Below are positions 56,959 through 64,000 of a DNA stretch of 64,000 nt, piece after piece. Within the stretch, counting starts at the first letter, position 1; every line of letters starts with the position of its first letter. The position numbers were made by a program, and so were the translations under genes. The notes under the pieces are model-generated. The model was not told where the DNA came from, made no database searches, and worked only from the letters and a program-made list of their open reading frames with translations. Origin of the DNA: an uncultured Campylobacter sp. (GTDB lineage: Bacteria; Campylobacterota; Campylobacteria; Campylobacterales; Campylobacteraceae); assembly GCF_938039245.1 (NCBI RefSeq), contig NZ_CALHVN010000040.1, positions 62,001-126,000 on the forward strand. The letters run 5' to 3'.

Positions 56959-58095
56959 TTATATGCTCGGCTCGTCTTTGCCGCGTTTGGCGTAGAAATT
57001 TCGCCTAAATTTTTCAAATTCGCCCGCCGTTATCGCTTCTCTCATCTGTCGCATCAAATTTAAATAATAATGCAAGTTGTGTAGGCTTGCCAAACGGAAA
57101 AACGTCAGCTCGCCCGCGCGGTATAGGTGGCTAAGATAGGCGCGCGAGTAGTTGCGGCACGCGTAGCAATCGCACTGGGGATCTATCGGAGCGCGGTCGG
57201 TTGCAAATTTTGCGGACTTGATATTTATCTTACCGAAACTCGTAAATAGCGTGCCGTTGCGTGCGTTTCGCGTCGGCATCACGCAGTCAAACATATCCAC
57301 GCCGCGAGCCACGTTTTCTACGAGGTCTTCTGGAGTGCCTACGCCCATGAGGTAGCGCGGACGCGCCGCGTCGATGTAGGGCATCACGGCCTGCACGGTA
57401 TCATACATCTCCTGGTTGCTCTCGCCTACGCTAAGACCTCCGATGGCAAGGCCGTCAAAGGGCATCTCGCACAGCGCTTCGGCGCAAAATTTACGCGCCG
57501 CCTCGTCGGTGCCGCCTTGGATTATGCCGAATATATTTTGCGTGAGGCCTTCGCCGTTGTTTTGCTTAAATTTATGATAATCTATCGCTTCGCGCGCCCA
57601 TTTTATCGTGCGTTTTATGCTTAGCTCCACGCGCTTTTTTTCGGCAGGGAGCGCTACTAGATCGTCTAAGATCATCATGATGTCGGAGTTTAGGTCGTAC
57701 TGGGTATCTAGTACCGAGCGCGGCGTGAAATAGTGCGTGCTACCGTCGATGTGGCTTTTAAATTTGATACCGTTTTCATCGGGTTTTGAGATTTTGCTTA
57801 GCGAAAAGGCCTGAAAACCGCCGCTATCGGTTAAAAACGAGCGGTTAAATTTAGTAAAGCCGTGCAGACCGCCGAGCTGCTTTACGACCTTGCTGCCTGG
57901 GCGCAAGTAGAGGTGATAGGTGTTGCCTAGGATGATTTGAGCGTCTAAAATCTGCATCATATCCACGGCGTCTAGGCTCTTTACGGCGCCGACGGTACCA
58001 ACTGGCATAAACACGGGCGTTTTGATCGTCGAGTGAGCGGTCGTTAGCGTGCCCGCGCGCGCCGCGCCGTCCGTTTTATCTATACTAAAAGTCAT
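56959..58095 (-). CDS. tgt: tRNA-guanine transglycosylase (queuine synthesis)
   Basis: Tgt exchanges guanine-34 for preQ1 in tRNAs with GUN anticodons. It has 378 residues. The catalytic Asp is in the LTDSGGFQAFSLSKI stretch and the FDCVMPTRNARNG stretch. Zinc ligands are CDCYACRNYSRAYLSHL with a later His (NLHYY). IGGLSVGE is also conserved. It starts 36 bases from the divergent gene, sharing the intergenic space with a TATAAT promoter. Confidence 0.95.
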   Translation of the reverse strand: MTFSIDKTDGAARAGTLTTAHSTIKTPVFMPVGTVGAVKSLDAVDMMQILDAQIILGNTYHLYLRPGSKVVKQLGGLHGFTKFNRSFLTDSGGFQAFSLSKISKPDENGIKFKSHIDGSTHYFTPRSVLDTQYDLNSDIMMILDDLVALPAEKKRVELSIKRTIKWAREAIDYHKFKQNNGEGLTQNIFGIIQGGTDEAARKFCAEALCEMPFDGLAIGGLSVGESNQEMYDTVQAVMPYIDAARPRYLMGVGTPEDLVENVARGVDMFDCVMPTRNARNGTLFTSFGKINIKSAKFATDRAPIDPQCDCYACRNYSRAYLSHLYRAGELTFFRLASLHNLHYYLNLMRQMREAITAGEFEKFRRNFYAKRGKDEPSI

Positions 58096-58100
58096 TTTGA

Positions 58101-58106
58101 TATAAT
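58101..58106 (+). promoter_or_regulatory. -10 box of the TrkA-like/aroB/mscS/mtaB/ftsH operon
   Basis: TATAAT, ~25 bases before the ATG at 58131, with TTGGAG as ribosome site. It lies in the gap between divergent tgt and the gene cluster. Confidence 0.55.
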
Positions 58107-58130
58107 AGTCCCTTTAAATTTGGAGTTTTA

Positions 58131-59534
58131 ATGAAAAATATCTTGATAGTTGCGGACGGCATTGTAGCTAAATATTTCTTAGAAAGACTATTCGTAGCGC
58201 GAAATAACGCTCATCACTACACGGTTATCGCTATGGACGAGGAGATTTTGGGAGGGGAAAATTTAGAAAATTTTACCTTTTACCGCTTTGATCCGACGAG
58301 TTTTGACCGTCTTAAGCAGGTAGTTAGCGGCTATTTTAGCCAGTTTATGATAATGCAAAAAGACGGCTTTGAGACGGTTAGCGTCTATAACAATCTGCGT
58401 CAAATTAGTAAAAAAACGGAAATTTTGATGCTTGATCTTTGGGGGCTAGGCGGGCTGGAGGACGACTCACATCTAACGGTTTTAGACGGGCGAGGCATCG
58501 TGACGGCTAGGCTCATGGATTATCTGCCAGATATCCCCGTAGTAGCCGATAACGTGGGGCTTGGACAAGGCGAAATAATGGAAGTCAAAGTACCCGTAGG
58601 AAGCTCCTTTATGTACCGCCATATCAGCTCCATAACGCAGAAAAAATGGCGCATCGCGATGGTTTACCGCGGCTCAAATTTCATGATCGCAAAGCCAAAT
58701 TTAATGATCTTGCCAAACGACGTTTTGCTGATAGTGGGCGAACCTAGCGTGCTTTTAAGCGTATTTAGAAGCGTGAAAAAAGAAACGGGGCAGTTTCCAA
58801 GCCCATTTGGACATAACACTTATCTGTTTTTAGATATGCGCGCTATGGGCGAAGAGGCTTGTTTACGGCTGCTAGAACAGAGTCTAAAACTGCACGAAAA
58901 GCTAAATAGCAAACGCCTCTATGTCAAGGTCGTAAATCCGACGTTAAATTTAGCCTACGAGAAGCTAAAATCGGTCGGAGACGAGAGGGTTGCGGTAACG
59001 TTTGATTTTTTCGGTCGCGGCGTAGAACAGATAAAAGACGACGTATTTAAAAACGACGTCGGGTTAATAGTAACCGATAATAAATTTTTCTCGGCTCATA
59101 AAAGGATGTTTTTTGAGCTTAAAAGACCGGTAACTACTATCGGCCGAGGCGACGCGGACGAGATAAAAAAAGGCGTGATACTAAGTAGCGGTTTTGGCGA
59201 CGAGATAGAAAACCAATCAGCCGTCATCATGGACTGCTGCGCGCAGCTAGATACGCAAATCTCGCTATATCACTTCGGCACGCTTAGCGGCGGCGAGGGC
59301 GCGGAGGAGCATTTTGATAGCCTTTCTAAAATTTTCGGACGTAAGGTCGAGATAGTCGAGGATAGAAATATAAATCCTATTTTAAAGCTAAAAAACGAGC
59401 AAAATTTACTTCAGTTCGTACCTTTTAGCAAAAAAATAAGCAGACCCGATCCGTTTGCGGCGTTTTCAAACGACATGAACCGTTTGTACTCGCGCCTTAG
59501 CGATAATTATCAAATTTTTATACCGATAAATTAG
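58131..59534 (+). CDS. COG3400-type TrkA-N/TrkA-C-like protein
   Basis: This 467-residue cytosolic protein of the Campylobacter COG3400 family has a nucleotide-fold N-terminus (MKNILIVADGIVAKYFLERLF). The middle looks TrkA_C-like (GQGEIMEVKVPVGSSFMYRHISSI, then ILPNDVLLIVGEPSVLLSVFRS). The C-terminal half, with an RGVEQIKDD stretch and a ~DxxFFSAHKRM sequence, is a second Rossmann-like or unknown domain. It may regulate ion transport. The gene opens an operon, with aroB following after a few bases. Confidence 0.75.
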   Translation: MKNILIVADGIVAKYFLERLFVARNNAHHYTVIAMDEEILGGENLENFTFYRFDPTSFDRLKQVVSGYFSQFMIMQKDGFETVSVYNNLRQISKKTEILMLDLWGLGGLEDDSHLTVLDGRGIVTARLMDYLPDIPVVADNVGLGQGEIMEVKVPVGSSFMYRHISSITQKKWRIAMVYRGSNFMIAKPNLMILPNDVLLIVGEPSVLLSVFRSVKKETGQFPSPFGHNTYLFLDMRAMGEEACLRLLEQSLKLHEKLNSKRLYVKVVNPTLNLAYEKLKSVGDERVAVTFDFFGRGVEQIKDDVFKNDVGLIVTDNKFFSAHKRMFFELKRPVTTIGRGDADEIKKGVILSSGFGDEIENQSAVIMDCCAQLDTQISLYHFGTLSGGEGAEEHFDSLSKIFGRKVEIVEDRNINPILKLKNEQNLLQFVPFSKKISRPDPFAAFSNDMNRLYSRLSDNYQIFIPIN

Positions 59535-59567
59535 GCTATTTTGGATAAAATAAAAGCGGAGAATAAG

Positions 59568-60605
59568 ATGAAAATAGATATAAAATTTGAGGGCAAACCC
59601 GGTTACGGCGTCTATATAAACGAGCTAAAAGAGCTTAAATTCGACGCTAAAGTCGCAATCGTAACCAACGCAAAGGTAGGCGGGCTTTATCTGCAAAATT
59701 TACTCTCGCGCATCGACTGCCCGCACAAATTCATCATCAGCGTCCCAGACGGCGAAGAGTATAAAAATATGCAAACTATCGAGGCGATTTTAGAGCAGCT
59801 TTTCGTTAGTCGCCTTGACCGAAGCAGCGTAATCATCGCGCTTGGCGGCGGAGTGGTGAGCGATATGGCGGGCTTTGCGGCGAGCATTTTTGAGCGCGGG
59901 ATCAAATTTATAAACATCCCGACTACTCTGCTAGCCCAAGTAGACGCTAGCGTAGGCGGAAAAACGGGCGTAAATAACAAATTCGGCAAAAATCTAATCG
60001 GCTCGTTTTACCAACCTAGCGCCGTTTACTGCGAAACGGAGTTTTTAAAAACGCTTGAAAAGCGCGAATTTGCCGCGGGGCTTGCAGAGGCTGCAAAGAT
60101 GGCGGTAACCTTTGACGAAAAACTATTTTCGTGGATGGAGGATGCAGATTTGATGGATGAGGCGAATTTGCAAAATTTAATCTACCGCTGCGTGCAGATG
60201 AAGGCCGCCGCCGTAGAGGCCGACGAGCGCGAAAAGGGCGTGCGCGCGGTGCTAAACTACGGACATACCTTTGCTCACGTGATAGAAAACGAAACGAACT
60301 ACAAAAAATATCTACACGGCGAGGCGGTGGCGATCGGTATGAATATGGCTAACGCGCTAGCGGTGAAGCTAGGCCTTATGAGCGAGGAGCAAAAGGCGCG
60401 CGCGGCGGAGCTTTTAGTTAAATTTGACTTGCCGATAAGCTACAAGGTGCCAAACGCAAGCAGCTTTTACGAGGCGTTTTTCCTTGATAAAAAGGCGGAA
60501 AACTCGGCGATCAAATTTATCCTGCCGCGAGGTATCGGCGCATACGAGATACGAAAAGACGTGCCGCGCGAGCTCGTAATGGACGTTTTAAGAGAGTTTG
60601 AATGA
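59568..60605 (+). CDS. aroB: 3-dehydroquinate synthase
   Basis: AroB makes 3-dehydroquinate from DAHP in the shikimate pathway, using NAD and Zn. It has 345 residues from ATG 59568, preceded by GCGGAGAATAAG. Signatures: SVPDGEEYKN, IALGGGVVSDMAGFAASIF, IPTTLLAQVDASVGGKTGVN, LNYGHTFAHVIE and YLHGEAVAIGM, the last two with zinc-binding His. An in-frame TTG at 59541 is less likely. Length normal. Confidence 0.95.
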   Translation: MKIDIKFEGKPGYGVYINELKELKFDAKVAIVTNAKVGGLYLQNLLSRIDCPHKFIISVPDGEEYKNMQTIEAILEQLFVSRLDRSSVIIALGGGVVSDMAGFAASIFERGIKFINIPTTLLAQVDASVGGKTGVNNKFGKNLIGSFYQPSAVYCETEFLKTLEKREFAAGLAEAAKMAVTFDEKLFSWMEDADLMDEANLQNLIYRCVQMKAAAVEADEREKGVRAVLNYGHTFAHVIENETNYKKYLHGEAVAIGMNMANALAVKLGLMSEEQKARAAELLVKFDLPISYKVPNASSFYEAFFLDKKAENSAIKFILPRGIGAYEIRKDVPRELVMDVLREFE

Positions 60606-62185
60606 AAAAAATTTTATTTGTTTTAATCGCCGTGGCGGCGGTTTGGGCGGTAGACGATATCCCTGATGACTACGGCGCAAAAGACGCTCAACTAGCCGAG
60701 CTAAAAAGCTCGCTAGATGCCATAGAGTCCAAGCTATCCGATAACGTTTGGGCGACTCGCTACTCAAACTATAACACGTTTCAAAAGCTAAGCGCGGAGC
60801 TAGAAGAAACGGAAGCCGCGATAAAAAAACAGGCCAAAAATACGGAAAAAGTGCTCGAGCTACAAAAAAAGCAAAGCACGTTAAAAGAGCAGATCGAGCT
60901 TTTAAAAGAGTTTCAAAAAGCTCCGTTTTCTAGCATGATAACGGCTCCCGAGATTGAAATTTTACAAAAAATAACCAATCCCGTCGCGGTAATCCCCGGT
61001 TTTTCATACATCAAACAGCTTAAAAGCGAAAAAGACGAATACAAAAACCGCTTAGAAGGGCTTTCTAAAACCGCGGACGAGCTGGGTAAAAAAGAGCGAA
61101 TTTTATCTCAAATCGTAAAGCTAAGCGACGAAGCGCAGTTTTTAGACGAGCTAAACGAGACCAGGCAGGAGCTTGCCGAATTTAACGCGGCGGCCGATAT
61201 CGCAAAGACTACTTACGGCGTGTACGAAAAGCGAGTAAACGAGGCGATAAACCGCACGAGCGAGGATATAAAAGCGCAGATGAAAAAGGCGCTTGACATC
61301 GTGATTTTTATAATAGCTTCGGTCGCGCTTTCGTTTTTGTTTAAATTTATCATTAAAAAAACGATCACGGATAACGAGCGCCTCTACACTGCGAATAAAT
61401 TTATAAATCTCGTAAATATCACGCTAATCGTCGTGATTTTGCTTTTTGCCTATATAGAAAACGTAACCTATCTCGTCACGGTGCTAGGCTTTGCGTCTGC
61501 GGGTATTGCGATTGCGATGAAAGATATGTTTATGAGTATGCTTGGCTGGACGGTCATCGTTTTTGGCGGTAGTTTTCACGTCGGCGACCGCATAAAGGTG
61601 CGCAAAGACGGAGAGGACGTCGTAGGCGATATCATCGATATCTCGCTGCTTAGGATGACTATTTACGAGGATGTTACGATAGTTACCGTAAACTCAAACC
61701 GTAGAGCAGGGCGCATTATATTCGTACCGAATAACTATATCTTCACCGATCTAATCGCAAACTACTCGCACCACAGTATGAAAACCGTCTGGGACGGTAT
61801 AGACGTGGTTTGTAGCTTTGAGTCAAATCATAAAAAAGCAGCCCACATCATCAAAGATATCGCGCGAAAATACTCAAAAGGCTACACGGAAATCGCCAAA
61901 AAACAAATGAGTAAGCTGCGAAATCAATACAGCATCAAAAATCCAAACGTCGAGCCGCGCGTATTTACCTTTATCGAGCCTTACGGCGTGAAAATTTCGG
62001 TCTGGTATATGGCAAATACCTTTGCCACTCTATCTTTGCGAAGCACGATAAGCGCGGAGATCATGGAGGCTATAGCTAGCCACGACGACATCGTGATAGC
62101 CTATCCTACGCAGACTATTTACATGGATAGACGCGTGAAAGCAGGCGAGTCAAAGCCGATAGGCGAAGGCGGCGAGGAAATATGA
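60602..62185 (+). CDS. Mechanosensitive channel, MscS family
   Basis: The 527-residue protein has an N-terminal signal peptide, a long coiled coil in the periplasm (~20-215), then two or three membrane helices (~220-320), and the conserved MscS pore and beta domain: FASAGIAIAMKDMFMSMLGWTVIVFGGSFHVGDRIKV (glycine-rich pore) and the VTVNSNRRAGRIIFVPN segment. It protects against osmotic downshock. ATGA overlap with aroB and with mtaB ties it into the operon. Confidence 0.9.
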   Translation: MKKILFVLIAVAAVWAVDDIPDDYGAKDAQLAELKSSLDAIESKLSDNVWATRYSNYNTFQKLSAELEETEAAIKKQAKNTEKVLELQKKQSTLKEQIELLKEFQKAPFSSMITAPEIEILQKITNPVAVIPGFSYIKQLKSEKDEYKNRLEGLSKTADELGKKERILSQIVKLSDEAQFLDELNETRQELAEFNAAADIAKTTYGVYEKRVNEAINRTSEDIKAQMKKALDIVIFIIASVALSFLFKFIIKKTITDNERLYTANKFINLVNITLIVVILLFAYIENVTYLVTVLGFASAGIAIAMKDMFMSMLGWTVIVFGGSFHVGDRIKVRKDGEDVVGDIIDISLLRMTIYEDVTIVTVNSNRRAGRIIFVPNNYIFTDLIANYSHHSMKTVWDGIDVVCSFESNHKKAAHIIKDIARKYSKGYTEIAKKQMSKLRNQYSIKNPNVEPRVFTFIEPYGVKISVWYMANTFATLSLRSTISAEIMEAIASHDDIVIAYPTQTIYMDRRVKAGESKPIGEGGEEI

Positions 62186-63471
62186 AATCAAGTTCAAATT
62201 TGACCCCGCAAGAGCCGCGCCGAGAGAAAGTATTTTTTAAAACCTTCGGTTGCCGCACGAACATCTACGACACCGAGCTGATGAAAAGCTACGTCAAAGA
62301 CTACGATATCGTTAGCGACGAAAACGAAGCAGACATCGTAGTAGTAAACTCCTGCACGGTCACAAACTCCGCAGATAGCGGCGCGCGCAGCTACATAAAC
62401 GGTATAAAAAAGCGAGGCGCCAAAGTGATACTAACAGGATGTGGCGCTGTGAGTAAGGGTAAGGAGCTGTTTAATAAAAGCGCGGTTTTCGGCGTAATAG
62501 GCGCGAGTAAAAAAGAGGATATAAACGCGCTACTAAAGTCGCAAGATCCGTTTTTCGAGCTGGGAAATTTAAAAAGTATCGACAAAAATATCGTAACGAA
62601 CTACGAAAATCACACCAAAGCTTTTATCAAGATCCAAGAGGGCTGCGACTTTGCCTGCAGTTACTGCATCATCCCCGCCGTTCGCGGCAAAGCGCGCAGT
62701 ATGGACGAGGAAGCGATTTTACGCGAGGCTAAAATTTTAGCCTACAACGGCTACAACGAGCTAGTGCTAACGGGCACAAACATCGGCAGCTACGGCAAGG
62801 ATACGGACTCAAGCCTAGGGCGCTTGCTAGGTAGGCTCGGTAAAATAGGCGGCATAAAGCGCATAAGGCTAGGCAGCATAGAGCCTAGCCAGATGGACGA
62901 GAGTTTTCGCGAGATTTTAAAAGAGAGCTGGCTGGAGCGGCACCTGCACATCGCGCTTCAGCATACGAGCGAGGCGATGCTGCGCATCATGAGGCGACGA
63001 AATCAGGCCTTTAGGGATTTGGAGCTGTTTTTACAGCTTAGCGAAATGGGCTTTGCGCTAGGAACCGACTATATCGTGGGGCATCCTGGCGAGAGCGAGG
63101 AAATCTGGAGCGAGGCGCTAGAAAATTTTAAAAAATTTCCGCTCACGCATTTGCACTGCTTTGCGTATTCGCCGCGCACGGGCACGCACTCGGCGGATAT
63201 GAAAACGGACGTTAGCGGCGACGTGGCGAAGGCTAGGCTTAAAATTTTAAAGCAAATCGTAGCGGAAAATAATTTTAAATTTAGGCAAGAGTACGCTAAA
63301 AAGGGCGGGAGCCTAAACGTTTTAGTCGAGCAGTTAAACGGCGAATTTTACGAGGGTTTTGATCAATTTTACAACAAAGTAAAAATCAAAACGGATAAGC
63401 AAATTTTAAAAGAGTGGGCGGTCATAGATAAATTTGAAGTAAAAAGCGAGGGAGATTATGCGCAAATTTAA
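62182..63471 (+). CDS. mtaB: tRNA t6A37 methylthiotransferase MtaB
   Basis: The 429-residue radical SAM enzyme adds methylthio to t6A37 of tRNA. The N-terminal UPF0004 domain has KTFGCRTNIYDTEL and VNSCTVTNSADSGARSYI with three Cys for one cluster. The radical SAM core follows with CxxxCxxC as CDFACSYCIIP, then ELVLTGTNIGSYGKD. A C-terminal TRAM-like region ends the protein. The start overlaps mscS by four bases and the stop overlaps ftsH. Confidence 0.93.
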   Translation: MKSSSNLTPQEPRREKVFFKTFGCRTNIYDTELMKSYVKDYDIVSDENEADIVVVNSCTVTNSADSGARSYINGIKKRGAKVILTGCGAVSKGKELFNKSAVFGVIGASKKEDINALLKSQDPFFELGNLKSIDKNIVTNYENHTKAFIKIQEGCDFACSYCIIPAVRGKARSMDEEAILREAKILAYNGYNELVLTGTNIGSYGKDTDSSLGRLLGRLGKIGGIKRIRLGSIEPSQMDESFREILKESWLERHLHIALQHTSEAMLRIMRRRNQAFRDLELFLQLSEMGFALGTDYIVGHPGESEEIWSEALENFKKFPLTHLHCFAYSPRTGTHSADMKTDVSGDVAKARLKILKQIVAENNFKFRQEYAKKGGSLNVLVEQLNGEFYEGFDQFYNKVKIKTDKQILKEWAVIDKFEVKSEGDYAQI

Positions 63472-64000
63472 GCTAAATAAACAAAAAATAATCCTCATCC
63501 TAACAGTACTTTTAGCGGTCTTGTTAGCTATCGCCGTCGGCAGAAGCCAACCAAAAAACATAATGTATGAAAGCTACGAAAAGCTACTAGAGGGCGGTAT
63601 GATCGAGAGCGCGACGATAGACGGCGGCCAGATCGAGCTAACGACCAAGGGAGGGCGTAAATACCTCATCGTAAAAGACGGCGTAGACGTGCGAAAACTC
63701 ATACAAAAAGCGCCCGTGGATATAAAAAAAGACACGCCCGTGCTGGATGAAATTTTAGCCGTTTTAGCGCTACTTGCTATCTGTTTTGCGGGGCTTGCGG
63801 TTTATGCGAGGTTTAAAAAACAAAGACTCGCCGCTCAAAGCGAAAATCAAAAAGCAAACGTCTATGAGTATGAAAATATCTCGGCTAGCTCCGTGCAGCC
63901 CGCTATCTCAAACGTCAAATTTAGCGACGTAGCGGGCATAAAAGACGTCAAATTTGAGCTAAGCGAGATTGTGGATTTTCTAAAAGACCCCGTAAAATAT
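63458..64000 (+). CDS. ftsH: ATP-dependent zinc metalloprotease FtsH, 5' part only
   Basis: This membrane-anchored AAA protease is cut by the window edge after ~180 residues. Seen: an N-terminal membrane helix (KIILILTVLLAVLLAIAVG), the small periplasmic domain (ESYEKLLEGGMIESATIDG), a second membrane helix and the start of the AAA domain, FSDVAGIKDVKFELSEIVDFLKDP. The Walker A and HExxH lie outside. It starts 14 bases before the mtaB stop behind GAGGGAGATT. A second FtsH paralogue may exist elsewhere, as in other Campylobacter. Confidence 0.9.
   Translation, partial: MRKFKLNKQKIILILTVLLAVLLAIAVGRSQPKNIMYESYEKLLEGGMIESATIDGGQIELTTKGGRKYLIVKDGVDVRKLIQKAPVDIKKDTPVLDEILAVLALLAICFAGLAVYARFKKQRLAAQSENQKANVYEYENISASSVQPAISNVKFSDVAGIKDVKFELSEIVDFLKDPVKY

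Noticed and set aside
1..64000. CRISPR array
   Set aside because: No regularly spaced 24-40-bp direct repeats with unique spacers were seen; the tandem repeats found are short and few.

Overview
The window looks like a Campylobacter chromosome, probably from the C. showae/rectus/curvus/concisus group. This is inferred from the gene content: a cmeDEF-type efflux operon, a ~750-residue FlgL, Campylobacter-style sigma54 promoters, the aroB-mscS-mtaB-ftsH run, and short intergenic regions rich in AAATTT. The species cannot be fixed from the sequence alone.

The left third (1 to ~19.9 kb) is accessory DNA stacked at a tRNA-Leu(CAA) gene (19828-19914, minus strand). A 61-bp exact direct repeat of the tRNA 3' half (4074-4134 and 19827-19887) frames a 15.8-kb island. 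The island carries a tyrosine integrase at its left end, a HigBA toxin-antitoxin pair, a type I restriction-modification operon (hsdM-hsdS-hsdR) with a fourth overlapping YgjP-like metallopeptidase gene, and a Gp2/YagK-type HUH protein. It also has a recombination operon (DUF932, a Gp157-like protein, a Rad52-like annealing protein) led by three overlapping micro-ORFs, an excisionase-like HTH protein, an AT-rich iteron region, and a divergent helicase-like protein. No capsid, tail, terminase or conjugation genes are visible, so a phage-satellite-like or mobilizable defence island is the best reading. Left of it lies a second element that leaves the window at base 1. It has a tyrosine integrase interrupted by a one-base frameshift, a HUH-type Rep protein, a small coiled-coil protein and a MobV-like relaxase that also appears frameshifted. 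A 12-G tract and hairpins lie between the coiled-coil gene and the relaxase. The two elements appear to sit in tandem at one attachment site.

From ~20 kb onward the DNA is core chromosome: HU, YaaA, flgL behind a sigma54 promoter, ftsK, then a long minus-strand cluster (glmU, coaBC, a conserved unknown, uppS, prepilin peptidase, an LptF/G-type permease, truA, a DUF3137 protein). motA-motB-fliP follows, also behind a sigma54-like promoter, then the RND efflux operon cmeDEF and a probably Fur-regulated PepSY/TonB-receptor iron operon. Next come a Sel1-repeat lipoprotein, a two-component system co-transcribed with a tiny Met/Lys/Asp-repeat periplasmic protein, an AEC transporter, and a macAB-tolC-type operon. 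The window ends with a CorA-like protein, tgt, a TrkA-like protein, aroB, mscS, mtaB and the start of ftsH.

The observations I rate highest are the tandem tRNA-Leu elements, the micro-ORF cassette at 17117-17388, the iteron-bearing AT-rich region at 17941-18172, the repeat-protein/two-component operon at 48.5-50.5 kb, and AAATTT-rich low-complexity expansions inside truA and cmeE.
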